From the NCBI GenBank assembly GCA_026989995.1, contig JALSIO010000122.1:1-5355 (forward strand): 5,355 bases of DNA, in the 5' to 3' direction. The position numbers and the translations under genes are program-made. This DNA comes from Myxococcales bacterium. GTDB lineage: Bacteria; Myxococcota_A; UBA9160; JALSIO01. Shown one piece after another: positions 1 through 5,355 of the stretch. Under the pieces are notes generated by a model, which worked only from the letters and a program-made list of their open reading frames with translations, was not told the origin of the DNA and searched no databases. Position 1 is the first letter of the stretch; each line of letters opens with the position of its first letter.

Positions 1-46
1 CGAATACGTGACCGGCGAGAAGATCCACGTGCACGGGGGTGGCTAG
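1..46 (+). CDS. C-terminal end of a probable short-chain dehydrogenase/reductase (partial)
   Basis: Only the last 14 codons and a TAG stop (44-46) are inside the window; base 1 is the third base of the preceding codon. The residues read EYVTGEKIHVHGGG. This matches the usual SDR ending, in which a 'Y-x-TG-x-x-x-x-V-x-GG' strand and loop follow the last helix. It also resembles the end of the complete SDR at the other side of the window (GYATGQVFHVNGGIYLA). The family call rests on this short tail alone, so the substrate and cofactor are unknown. The stop codon overlaps that of the minus-strand transporter gene, so the two genes converge with no intergenic space. A different Rossmann enzyme with a similar tail cannot be excluded. 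Confidence 0.6.
   Translation, partial: EYVTGEKIHVHGGG
43..46. other. Overlapping convergent stop codons in CTAG
   Basis: The palindrome CTAG holds both stops: TAG at 44-46 on the plus strand ends the SDR fragment, and TAG at 45-43 on the minus strand ends the RND transporter. There is no room for a dedicated terminator between the genes, so transcripts from either side must end inside, or run into, the opposing coding sequence. Confidence 0.9.
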
Positions 47-3000
47 CATCGCCCGCCGGCCCGCCACGACACCTCGCCCGGACCGCCCCGGAGCCAGACG
101 AAGAGCGCGGGGACCAGGATCAGGGAAAGGATCGCCGAGCCCGCCACGCCCCCGGCGATCGCCGTGGCCAGGGGCGGCCAGAACCGCCCTCCAAAGACGA
201 TCAGCGGCACGAATCCACCGATGGTGGTCAGCGTGGTGGCCAGGATGTGGCGGGTGGCCGCCACGACCACCTCCCGGATCGCATCGGGATCCCCGGATCG
301 CGCCCGCGGGTCCGCGCGAAGGGCCGCGAGGACGATGATGGCCCCGTTGATGGAGAGGCCCACCAGGCCCATCGTGCCCACGATCGCCAGGAAGCCCAGC
401 GGATGACCGAAGAGGAAGACCCCGAGAAGCGCGAGCCCCACCGAGAGTCCGCCCACGGCGAAGATCACGGAGGCCAGGCGGAAGGAGTCGAAGCTCAGGA
501 TCACGGTGCCGGCCATCACCACGAACAGCGGCCCCGCGTAGGCGAGCATGCTCGAGAGGGCTTCGGCGCGCTCCTCGTCCTCGCCCCCGAACTCGAGGCG
601 GTAGCCGGCGGGGAGCTCCACCGGCCTCTCGGCGAGCCTCGCGCGGAGGTCGTCGAGAGAGGCCGAGATCAGGGCGTAGGGCTCGAGGAAGGCCTGGACG
701 GTGTTCTGGCGCTCCCCGTTCCTCCGCGCGATTCCACCGAGCTCGGGCACGAGCCGGGCGCGCGCCAGCGCCGCCAGCGGCGGGGCGGCGATCGGGGTCG
801 GCTGCACCGGCGGCGGTAGCCCCGGCGGAACCACGGCAGCCGAGAGAACACGGGTCGGATCCCGGCGGTAGTCCGCGGGTGCCTGCACCCGCACCGGGAT
901 CTCCTCCGTCCCCTCGAGCACGGTTCCCCCGGTGACGCCGTCGAGGGCGGTGCGCAGCTGCTCGGCCACGTCCCGCAGCGCGAGCCCGGCGGCCCGGACG
1001 GCGTCCTCGTCGGGGACGAGCTCCACCTTCGGCTCGCCGGGGGCCAGCCCCGTGGCGGTGTAGGTGACGGCCCGGACCTCGGAGAGCCGCCGGCGGAGAT
1101 CGTCTCCGAGCTCGCGCAGCAGGTCCACGTCGGGACCCACCACCCGGACCTCGATGGGCGCCCGGAAGGGAGGACCCTGCTCGAAGGGGAGCGCGAGGGC
1201 CATCGCCTCGGGAAACGCCGCTCGAAGCTCCCGCTGCAGGCGGGGCAGGAGGCTCTCCGTGGCCTCCGCGGAGCGCGTCGTGACGAAACCGCCCGCGAAG
1301 GAGGCCACCCCCTCTTCGGCATCGATCATGTTGTAGAAGACGCGGGGCGGGCTGTCCCCGACGACGAAGTGCGCCTCCGTGACCTCGGGCTGCTCGAGCA
1401 GGAGATTCGTGGCGCGCAGGGCGGCGCGGCGGGTTTCTTCGATGGAGCTCCCGCTCGGCAGCCGGAGCTGGACCTGGAACTGGTTGCGGTCGTTCGGTGG
1501 GAAGAACTGCTCTCCGAGCAGCGGGGCCGCGGCGAAACCCGCCACCGGCAGCACGAGCGAAACCGCGAGGCCCACGGCGGGGCGGGCGATCACGAGGTCG
1601 AGCAGGCTCCGGTAGCGGCGCAGGAGCCATGCGCTTCGAAGGCCTCCGCGCCACCAGGGGGCCGCGTCTCCGGAGACCGCGACCCGGAGGCGGGCGGCCA
1701 GCGAGGGGATGACCGTCATCGAGAGCAGGAAGGAGCTGCCCACCGAGAGGATGACCCCGGTGCTGATCGGCCCCACGAATTCTCCCACCGGGCCCGGCGC
1801 GATCACGATGGGGAGAAAGGCGAAGGCCGTGGTCAGGGTGGAGGCGAGAAGCGGCACGAAGAGGTGTCGGACCCCTTCGCGTACGGCCTCGCCGGGCGCC
1901 GAGCCGGTGCGGAGCCGCGCGGCGAGGTCGTCGACCACGACGATGGCGTTGTCGATCAGCAGCCCGAGCGCGATGATGAGACCGGTCACCGAGGTCTGGT
2001 GGAGCGGGACTCCGAGAACCTGCATGCCGGCCAGGGCCATGGCCAGGGAAAGGGGCAGGGCGGCGCTCACCACGGTGGCGGAGCGGAGCCCGAGCGAGAG
2101 CACCGTCACCGCGCCCACGATGGCCGCACCGAGGCCCAGGTTCCGGGCCAGGGCGGACAGCCGCTCCTCGGTGTAGACGCTCTGATCGAAGAGGGTTCGG
2201 AGTACCACGCCCCGGGGGAGCTCCCCTTCGAAGTCGGCGATGGCCCGGCGGGCTCGGGCCGCCCAGTGGTCGACGCGGAAGCCCGGATTCATGGTCGCCG
2301 AGACCAGGACGCCGGGCCGGCCGTCCACCAGCGCGAGGGAGGCGGGTGGCGAGCGTTCGGCGCGCTCCACGCGGGCCACGTCGCCCACCCGCAGCACCCG
2401 TCCGTCCGGGAAGAAGCGGACGGGCACCGAGCGGATGCGCTGGATCGAGTCGAGCTCGCCGGCGAGGTCGAGGGGGAGCTCGCTGGCATCATGCTGGATT
2501 GCGCCGGCAGGTGACTTGGCGTCGGCCCGCGCGAGGGCACGGGCGAGGTCCCCCGGAGCGAGGGCGAGGGCCGCGAGGCGGTCGGGATCCGCGATGACCC
2601 GGATCTCCTCCTCCGCCTCGCCGTAGAGATCGGTCTCCCGGGTGTGGGGCAGGGTCTCGAGCCGGCTTTCGAGCTCCTCGGCCAGCCGCGTGAGCAGGGC
2701 CCGGTCGACCACGGCACCGGGCTCCGCGACGAGCCCCACCACGACGGTGGTCGCCACGGTCGTGCGGTCCTCGAAGCGCGGGGAGGAGGCCTCCGGCGGC
2801 AGGCGGCGGCGGGCATCCTCGATCCGATCCCGCGCCTTGGACCAGATCGCGTCCACGTCCTCCTCGCCGTAGCGGTCCTCGAGCTCGACGGTGACGAGCG
2901 AGACACCGGTGCGGGAGAAGGATTGGATCTCCTTGAGCTCGTGGAGCTCGCCGAGCTCCTCCTCGATGGGGTCGGTGACGAGAGTCTCCACCCGCCGTGC

Positions 3001-3162
3001 GCTCGCTCCGGGGAGGAAGGTGGTCACGATTCCGAAGCGCCGCGAAAGGGTCGGATCCTCCTGCCGCGGGAGTCGGTGGAGGGCCGAGAAACCGGCCACG
3101 AGCACCAGGCCGACGCTCAGCAGGGTGAGGCGGAAAGAGCGGTAGAAGAGCTCGCCGGGCAC
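43..3162 (-). CDS. RND-superfamily efflux transporter, inner-membrane permease subunit (AcrB-like fold)
   Basis: This is the proton-driven inner-membrane pump of a tripartite efflux system. Its 1039 residues are the normal full length for the hydrophobe/amphiphile-efflux (HAE) type. The layout is the duplicated RND plan: TM1 at about 10-28, a large periplasmic loop at about 30-335, TM2-TM6 at about 338-490, a cytoplasmic linker with basic and tryptophan residues at about 492-527, TM7 at about 528-548, a second periplasmic loop at about 550-868, and TM8-TM12 at about 870-1024. TM4 reads GLLIDNAIVVV, so only D404 of the classical Asp-Asp pair is kept. TM10 reads GLSINGAIIVL, with N939 where AcrB has its relay lysine. 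R971 before TM11 is retained. From memory, a subgroup of RND permeases shares both the D-N pair and the 'IN..I.VLAALR' TM10. A proline-rich stretch lies at 777-795. The GTG start is chosen because TM1 follows at once and the adaptor stops only 6 bases upstream, which suggests translational coupling; the ribosome binding site is weak. The substrate is unknown; a metal (HME-type) pump is less likely because the TM4 signature is not the CzcA 'VDGAV' form. Confidence 0.95.
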   Translation of the reverse strand: MPGELFYRSFRLTLLSVGLVLVAGFSALHRLPRQEDPTLSRRFGIVTTFLPGASARRVETLVTDPIEEELGELHELKEIQSFSRTGVSLVTVELEDRYGEEDVDAIWSKARDRIEDARRRLPPEASSPRFEDRTTVATTVVVGLVAEPGAVVDRALLTRLAEELESRLETLPHTRETDLYGEAEEEIRVIADPDRLAALALAPGDLARALARADAKSPAGAIQHDASELPLDLAGELDSIQRIRSVPVRFFPDGRVLRVGDVARVERAERSPPASLALVDGRPGVLVSATMNPGFRVDHWAARARRAIADFEGELPRGVVLRTLFDQSVYTEERLSALARNLGLGAAIVGAVTVLSLGLRSATVVSAALPLSLAMALAGMQVLGVPLHQTSVTGLIIALGLLIDNAIVVVDDLAARLRTGSAPGEAVREGVRHLFVPLLASTLTTAFAFLPIVIAPGPVGEFVGPISTGVILSVGSSFLLSMTVIPSLAARLRVAVSGDAAPWWRGGLRSAWLLRRYRSLLDLVIARPAVGLAVSLVLPVAGFAAAPLLGEQFFPPNDRNQFQVQLRLPSGSSIEETRRAALRATNLLLEQPEVTEAHFVVGDSPPRVFYNMIDAEEGVASFAGGFVTTRSAEATESLLPRLQRELRAAFPEAMALALPFEQGPPFRAPIEVRVVGPDVDLLRELGDDLRRRLSEVRAVTYTATGLAPGEPKVELVPDEDAVRAAGLALRDVAEQLRTALDGVTGGTVLEGTEEIPVRVQAPADYRRDPTRVLSAAVVPPGLPPPVQPTPIAAPPLAALARARLVPELGGIARRNGERQNTVQAFLEPYALISASLDDLRARLAERPVELPAGYRLEFGGEDEERAEALSSMLAYAGPLFVVMAGTVILSFDSFRLASVIFAVGGLSVGLALLGVFLFGHPLGFLAIVGTMGLVGLSINGAIIVLAALRADPRARSGDPDAIREVVVAATRHILATTLTTIGGFVPLIVFGGRFWPPLATAIAGGVAGSAILSLILVPALFVWLRGGPGEVSWRAGGRC

Positions 3163-3168
3163 GGGGAC

Positions 3169-4326
3169 CTAGCGTCCGTCCAGGAGGCGCACCGGCTGCC
3201 CGGGGACCAGCCTCCGGACTCCGGTCGCCACGATGAGCTCGCCATCGGCCAGCGCGCCGCGCACGAAGGCGCGGTCGCCGTCGAAATGGAGGACCTGCAC
3301 GTCCCGCCGCTCGGCGACCGCCGCCTCGGTGGACCCTTCCTCGCGGTGCACCACGAAGACGGTCCAAAGTCCCCGGCGGCCCTCGGAGAGGGCGTCGAGC
3401 GGGACCCAGGCTCCCCGCCCCTCGATGCGGCGCTCCAGCAGAAGCCTGGCAAGGGCGCCGTGGCCGGCCATGGCCGGCGGGTCCGGGAGATCGAGCACGA
3501 GCTCCGCGGTGCGCGTCCTCGGGTCCACCGTCGGGACGATGGCGCGCAGTCGCGCGCGGGCCACGGCGCCGCCGATGGCCACCTCATGGAGCGATCCGGG
3601 CGATAGCTCGAGGGCCACCTCCGGCGGCACGCCCACCCGGACCTCCATCGCCCCGGCCTCGACCATCCGCAGCACGGGCCGACCCGCCGCGAGCACCTGT
3701 CCCTCGTCGGCCAGACGGGCCGTCACGGTTCCCGCGAAGGGTGCGCGGAGGACGGTCTTGTCGAGGTCCACCTCGAGCGCCCGGAGCGAGGCGGTGGCGG
3801 CCTCCAGGCGGGCCGCGAGCACCTGCTCCCTCCGAAGGGCCTCCTCGTAGCGCTGGACGGAGACGTGGTCTCCCCGCCTCAGGGCGGCCTGGCGGGCCAG
3901 CGTGGCGCGGGCGAGGGCGAGCTCGGCCCGGATCTCGTCGAGCCGGGCGGCGAGCTCGGCCCGCCGGGCCTCGAGCCGCACCCGGTCGAGCCGTGCGAGC
4001 TCGGCGCCGGCCTCCACCCCCGCCCCGGTGTCCACGGACACCGCCTCGAGGCGCCCGGGAAGCTCGAAGCCGAGCTCCGCCTCCCGCCGTGCCAGCACCC
4101 GGCCGGGGAAGGCCTCCCGGATGGCAAAGGAGGGCTCGATGCGGACCGTCTCCGTGCGGACGGGGATCGGGTCGGGACGCCCGGCATCGCCGCCCGGCGC
4201 CGGGCGGCAGGCGGCGATCGCCGCGAGCGCGGCGGCGCACAGCAGCGCCGGGCCCCCGGCGCGGCGGGCCTGTTCCGCCCTCGACCATCCGGGGGCGCGG
4301 CGGTCGTGGCTCGCAGGGGCGGCCAC
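3169..4326 (-). CDS. RND efflux periplasmic adaptor subunit (membrane fusion protein, HlyD/AcrA family), probable lipoprotein
   Basis: This 385-residue adaptor would bridge the inner-membrane pump and an outer-membrane channel. The N-terminus has arginines, a hydrophobic run (PALLCAAALAAIAAC) and a lipobox I-A-A-C, which predicts lipidation at C40. Domains in order are the first lipoyl half (about 82-114, ELPGRLEAVSVDTGAGVEAG), an alpha-helical hairpin rich in A, E, R and L (about 115-188), the second lipoyl half (about 190-225, with LRAPFAGTV), a beta-barrel (about 226-300) and a membrane-proximal domain to the end. The hairpin carries R145, L149 and S156, the spacing of the RLS motif of AcrA. 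The start is GTG 4326, preceded by AGGGAGAGA about 10-12 bases upstream; GTG 4350 in the same frame is the main alternative (393 residues) but has no visible ribosome binding site. The reading frame stays open far upstream, but that stretch is antisense to the SDR gene and is not adaptor-like. It is first in a two-gene operon with the RND pump. Confidence 0.93.
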   Translation of the reverse strand: MAAPASHDRRAPGWSRAEQARRAGGPALLCAAALAAIAACRPAPGGDAGRPDPIPVRTETVRIEPSFAIREAFPGRVLARREAELGFELPGRLEAVSVDTGAGVEAGAELARLDRVRLEARRAELAARLDEIRAELALARATLARQAALRRGDHVSVQRYEEALRREQVLAARLEAATASLRALEVDLDKTVLRAPFAGTVTARLADEGQVLAAGRPVLRMVEAGAMEVRVGVPPEVALELSPGSLHEVAIGGAVARARLRAIVPTVDPRTRTAELVLDLPDPPAMAGHGALARLLLERRIEGRGAWVPLDALSEGRRGLWTVFVVHREEGSTEAAVAERRDVQVLHFDGDRAFVRGALADGELIVATGVRRLVPGQPVRLLDGR

Positions 4327-4335
4327 CGGGTCGCT

Positions 4336-4344
4336 TCTCTCCCT
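4336..4344 (-). promoter_or_regulatory. Probable ribosome binding site of the adaptor gene
   Basis: The minus strand reads AGGGAGAGA here. The GGGAG core ends 12 bases before the GTG at 4326, slightly longer than the ideal spacing. It is the only purine-rich match near the possible starts and favours GTG 4326 over the in-frame GTG 4350. Confidence 0.5.
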
Positions 4345-4404
4345 GGGCACGCGGAGCGCCGAAGCTCGCAGAGCCGGTGCTCCCCCGCAACTCGGACCGG
4401 CCCC

Positions 4405-4419
4405 GGGTTGTGCTAACCC
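4405..4419. repeat. Short inverted repeat GGGTT-N5-AACCC, possible operator
   Basis: The sequence GGGTT GTGCT AACCC is a perfect 5-base inverted repeat with a 5-base spacer, placed 78 bases upstream of the adaptor start and 114 upstream of the SDR start. The position would suit a dimeric repressor controlling the divergent promoters. The arms are short, however, and such repeats arise by chance in a 200-base region. Confidence 0.25.
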
Positions 4420-4473
4420 ATCGGCCGCGCGCGGCCCTGCGGCGGCGCGGCGTCGCGGGGTGCGGCGGCGGTG

Positions 4474-4485
4474 CGCCGGCCGGCG
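4474..4485. repeat. 12-base perfect palindrome
   Basis: CGCCGGCCGGCG is identical on both strands. It lies about 50 bases upstream of the SDR start codon. It consists only of G and C, which are abundant here, so chance is a fair explanation. Confidence 0.25.
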
Positions 4486-4491
4486 AAGCGG

Positions 4492-4516
4492 CCGGACGGC
4501 GTACCGCCGGGGCCGG
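4492..4516 (+). other. Possible hairpin in the SDR leader, touching the ribosome binding region
   Basis: CGGCG (4497-4501) pairs with CGCCG (4505-4509) around a TAC loop. After a small internal loop, CCGG (4492-4495) can pair with CCGG (4513-4516). The outer stem overlaps the first purine-rich GGAGG (4515-4519) but leaves GGGAGG (4521-4526) free. Whether it forms in the transcript or affects translation is inference. Confidence 0.25.
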
Positions 4517-4520
4517 AGGT

Positions 4521-4526
4521 GGGAGG
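4521..4526 (+). promoter_or_regulatory. Strong ribosome binding site of the SDR gene
   Basis: GGGAGG lies 7 bases before the ATG at 4534, which is near-ideal spacing. It decides the start: the same frame is open back to a GTG at 4471, but the extra 21 residues are arginine/proline-rich with no SDR similarity and no comparable ribosome binding site. Confidence 0.85.
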
Positions 4527-4533
4527 ATCCGCC

Positions 4534-5343
4534 ATGGAACGCGTACTGCGGGAGGGGGCCTTTGCCGGGGAGACCCACATCGTGAGCGGGGCGGGGCAGG
4601 GCATCGGCCGCCAGGTGGCCCGCGCCCTCGCCGCCCACGGGGCGGCGGTGGCCCTCGTGGACCTCGACGAGGGTCGGCTGCGGGAGACCGCTGCGCAGAT
4701 CACGGGCGAGGGAGGGGCGGAGCCGCTGGTGGTTCCGGCGAACGTGGCGGAGGAGGAGCAGGTGGGCCGTGCCGTGGCCCGGGTGCTCGAGGCCACCGGG
4801 GCCATCCACGGCCTCGTGAACGTCGCGGGGATCACCCGTGATTCGCGCATCACGAAGAAGAGCCTGGTGGACTTCCAGGCCGTCCTCGGAGTCCACCTCG
4901 TCGGGACCTTCCTGCTCACGCGAGAGGTGGCGACGCAGCACTGGCACCCGCTTTTCAAGGCCGCCGGAAACCAGCCGCTCCGGGACGGCGTCAACCGCTT
5001 CATCGTCAACTTCTCGTCCGTGAGCGCGCGCAACGGCAACATCGGCCAGGCCGACTACACCGCCGCCAAGGGGGGCATCGAATCCCTGACGCGCACCACG
5101 GCGCGGGAGTTCGCGAGCTACGGGGTCCGGGTGAACGCCATCGCGCCCGGCCCCGTGAACACCCCGATGCTCGCCGCGGTGGGCGAGGCCGGGATCCGCG
5201 CCATGGCCGCCGCGACCCTGGTGGGGCGCATCGCCGAGCCCGAGGAGATCGCACACGCGGTCTGCGCGATCGCCGATCCCAAGCTCTTCGGCTACGCCAC
5301 CGGGCAGGTCTTTCACGTGAACGGCGGGATCTACCTGGCCTGA
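4534..5343 (+). CDS. Short-chain dehydrogenase/reductase, FabG-like, probably NAD(H)-dependent
   Basis: This classical SDR of 269 residues would catalyse NAD(P)-linked oxidation or reduction of a hydroxyl/keto group in the cytoplasm. The Rossmann glycine motif is SGAGQGIG at 18-25, with serine in place of the usual threonine. Beta-2 ends in VDLD (D43), an acid that normally selects NAD(H). The NNAG motif appears as NVAG (96-99). The catalytic serine is S162 (NFSSVSARNG), with Y175 and K179 in YTAAK. The 'G-P-V-N-T' segment after NAIAPG and the FHVNGG tail are typical of FabG-type enzymes. H121 (VHLVGTF) stands where many SDRs have the tetrad asparagine; 'VHL' is also known in other SDRs such as the MFE-2 type. 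H121 to S162 spans 41 residues against 28 between N110 and S138 of E. coli FabG, so the alpha-4/beta-5 region is lengthened (about 136-153). It is divergent from the efflux operon. The substrate (3-oxoacyl thioester, steroid or other alcohol) cannot be decided. The 12 bases after the stop contain nothing identifiable. Confidence 0.93.
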   Translation: MERVLREGAFAGETHIVSGAGQGIGRQVARALAAHGAAVALVDLDEGRLRETAAQITGEGGAEPLVVPANVAEEEQVGRAVARVLEATGAIHGLVNVAGITRDSRITKKSLVDFQAVLGVHLVGTFLLTREVATQHWHPLFKAAGNQPLRDGVNRFIVNFSSVSARNGNIGQADYTAAKGGIESLTRTTAREFASYGVRVNAIAPGPVNTPMLAAVGEAGIRAMAAATLVGRIAEPEEIAHAVCAIADPKLFGYATGQVFHVNGGIYLA

Positions 5344-5355
5344 GCCGGAGTGGCC

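Larger units (their letters stand above)
4327..4533. promoter_or_regulatory. Divergent intergenic region between the efflux operon and the SDR gene
   Basis: These 207 bases separate two divergently transcribed units and must hold, or lie downstream of, the promoters of both. No sigma-70 -35/-10 pair with a good match is visible on either strand; the region is as GC-rich as the genes. Its least GC-rich stretch is around 4405-4420, where a small inverted repeat lies. No regulator gene, RNA gene or convincing small reading frame was found here. Confidence 0.55.

Noticed and set aside
26..31. CACGTG palindrome near the left edge
   Set aside because: It lies inside the coding tail of the SDR fragment (His-Val codons) and needs no other explanation.
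1369..2514. Long plus-strand open frame of 381 codons opposite the RND gene
   Set aside because: Its composition (many G, R, E, H, D and A residues, no domain pattern) is that of an antisense shadow in GC-rich DNA, and the minus strand encodes an unmistakable full-length RND transporter.
2644..3606. Plus-strand open frame of 320 codons crossing the pump/adaptor junction
   Set aside because: It is antisense to two well-supported genes, has no recognisable motif, and spans the junction in a way no real gene would be expected to.
4471..4533. N-terminal extension of the SDR from GTG 4471
   Set aside because: The 21 extra residues are Arg/Pro-rich and precede the normal SDR start; GGGAGG with 7-base spacing selects ATG 4534.
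3741..4841. Plus-strand open frame of 366 codons running through the adaptor, intergenic region and SDR
   Set aside because: It is extremely rich in G, R, P and A, has no domain pattern, and overlaps the SDR in another frame; it is a composition artefact.
4327..5316. Upstream extension of the adaptor reading frame to about 715 codons
   Set aside because: The extension is antisense to the SDR gene and has no adaptor-like sequence; the signal peptide and lipobox begin just after GTG 4326. The open frame reflects GC-rich codon bias.
5350..5355. Possible start of another gene at a GTG just after the SDR stop
   Set aside because: Only two codons are visible and the GGAG directly abuts the GTG, leaving no spacing for ribosome binding.

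Overview
The window is very GC-rich (roughly 70% or more by eye) and densely coding, with GTG starts for two of its three complete genes. The tripartite-efflux genes, including a periplasmic adaptor with a lipoprotein signal, point to a Gram-negative (diderm) bacterium with a high-GC genome. The style would suit Myxococcota, Binatota or another high-GC proteobacterial-type lineage, but nothing here fixes the taxon.

Layout from left to right. (1) Bases 1-46, plus strand: the last 14 codons of a gene whose C-terminus looks like that of a short-chain dehydrogenase/reductase (SDR). (2) 43-3162, minus strand: an intact 1039-residue RND-superfamily inner-membrane transporter. Its stop codon shares the CTAG tetranucleotide with the stop of gene 1. 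(3) 3169-4326, minus strand: a 385-residue RND periplasmic adaptor (membrane fusion protein), probably a lipoprotein, ending 6 bases before the transporter's GTG start. (4) 4327-4533: a 207-base divergent intergenic region, the only substantial non-coding DNA in the window. (5) 4534-5343, plus strand: an intact 269-residue FabG-like SDR with a strong ribosome binding site. The last 12 bases show nothing identifiable.

Genes 2 and 3 form a two-gene efflux operon transcribed adaptor first. No outer-membrane factor gene lies in the window. The adaptor keeps the R-x3-L-x6-S hairpin-tip motif used to dock on TolC-type channels, so the pump probably borrows a channel encoded elsewhere. The transporter keeps only one of the two classical TM4 aspartates (D404-N405) and has asparagine where AcrB has its TM10 lysine, so its proton pathway differs from the AcrB model. 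The SDR shares the divergent control region with the pump and another SDR end abuts it on the far side, so the efflux module sits between two plus-strand SDR genes. A metabolic link is possible but unproven, and the pump's substrate cannot be read from the sequence.

No mobile element, CRISPR array, RNA gene or phage gene was seen. Apart from the transporter's altered relay residues and the lengthened SDR loop, this is an ordinary region, and I found no clearly new system.
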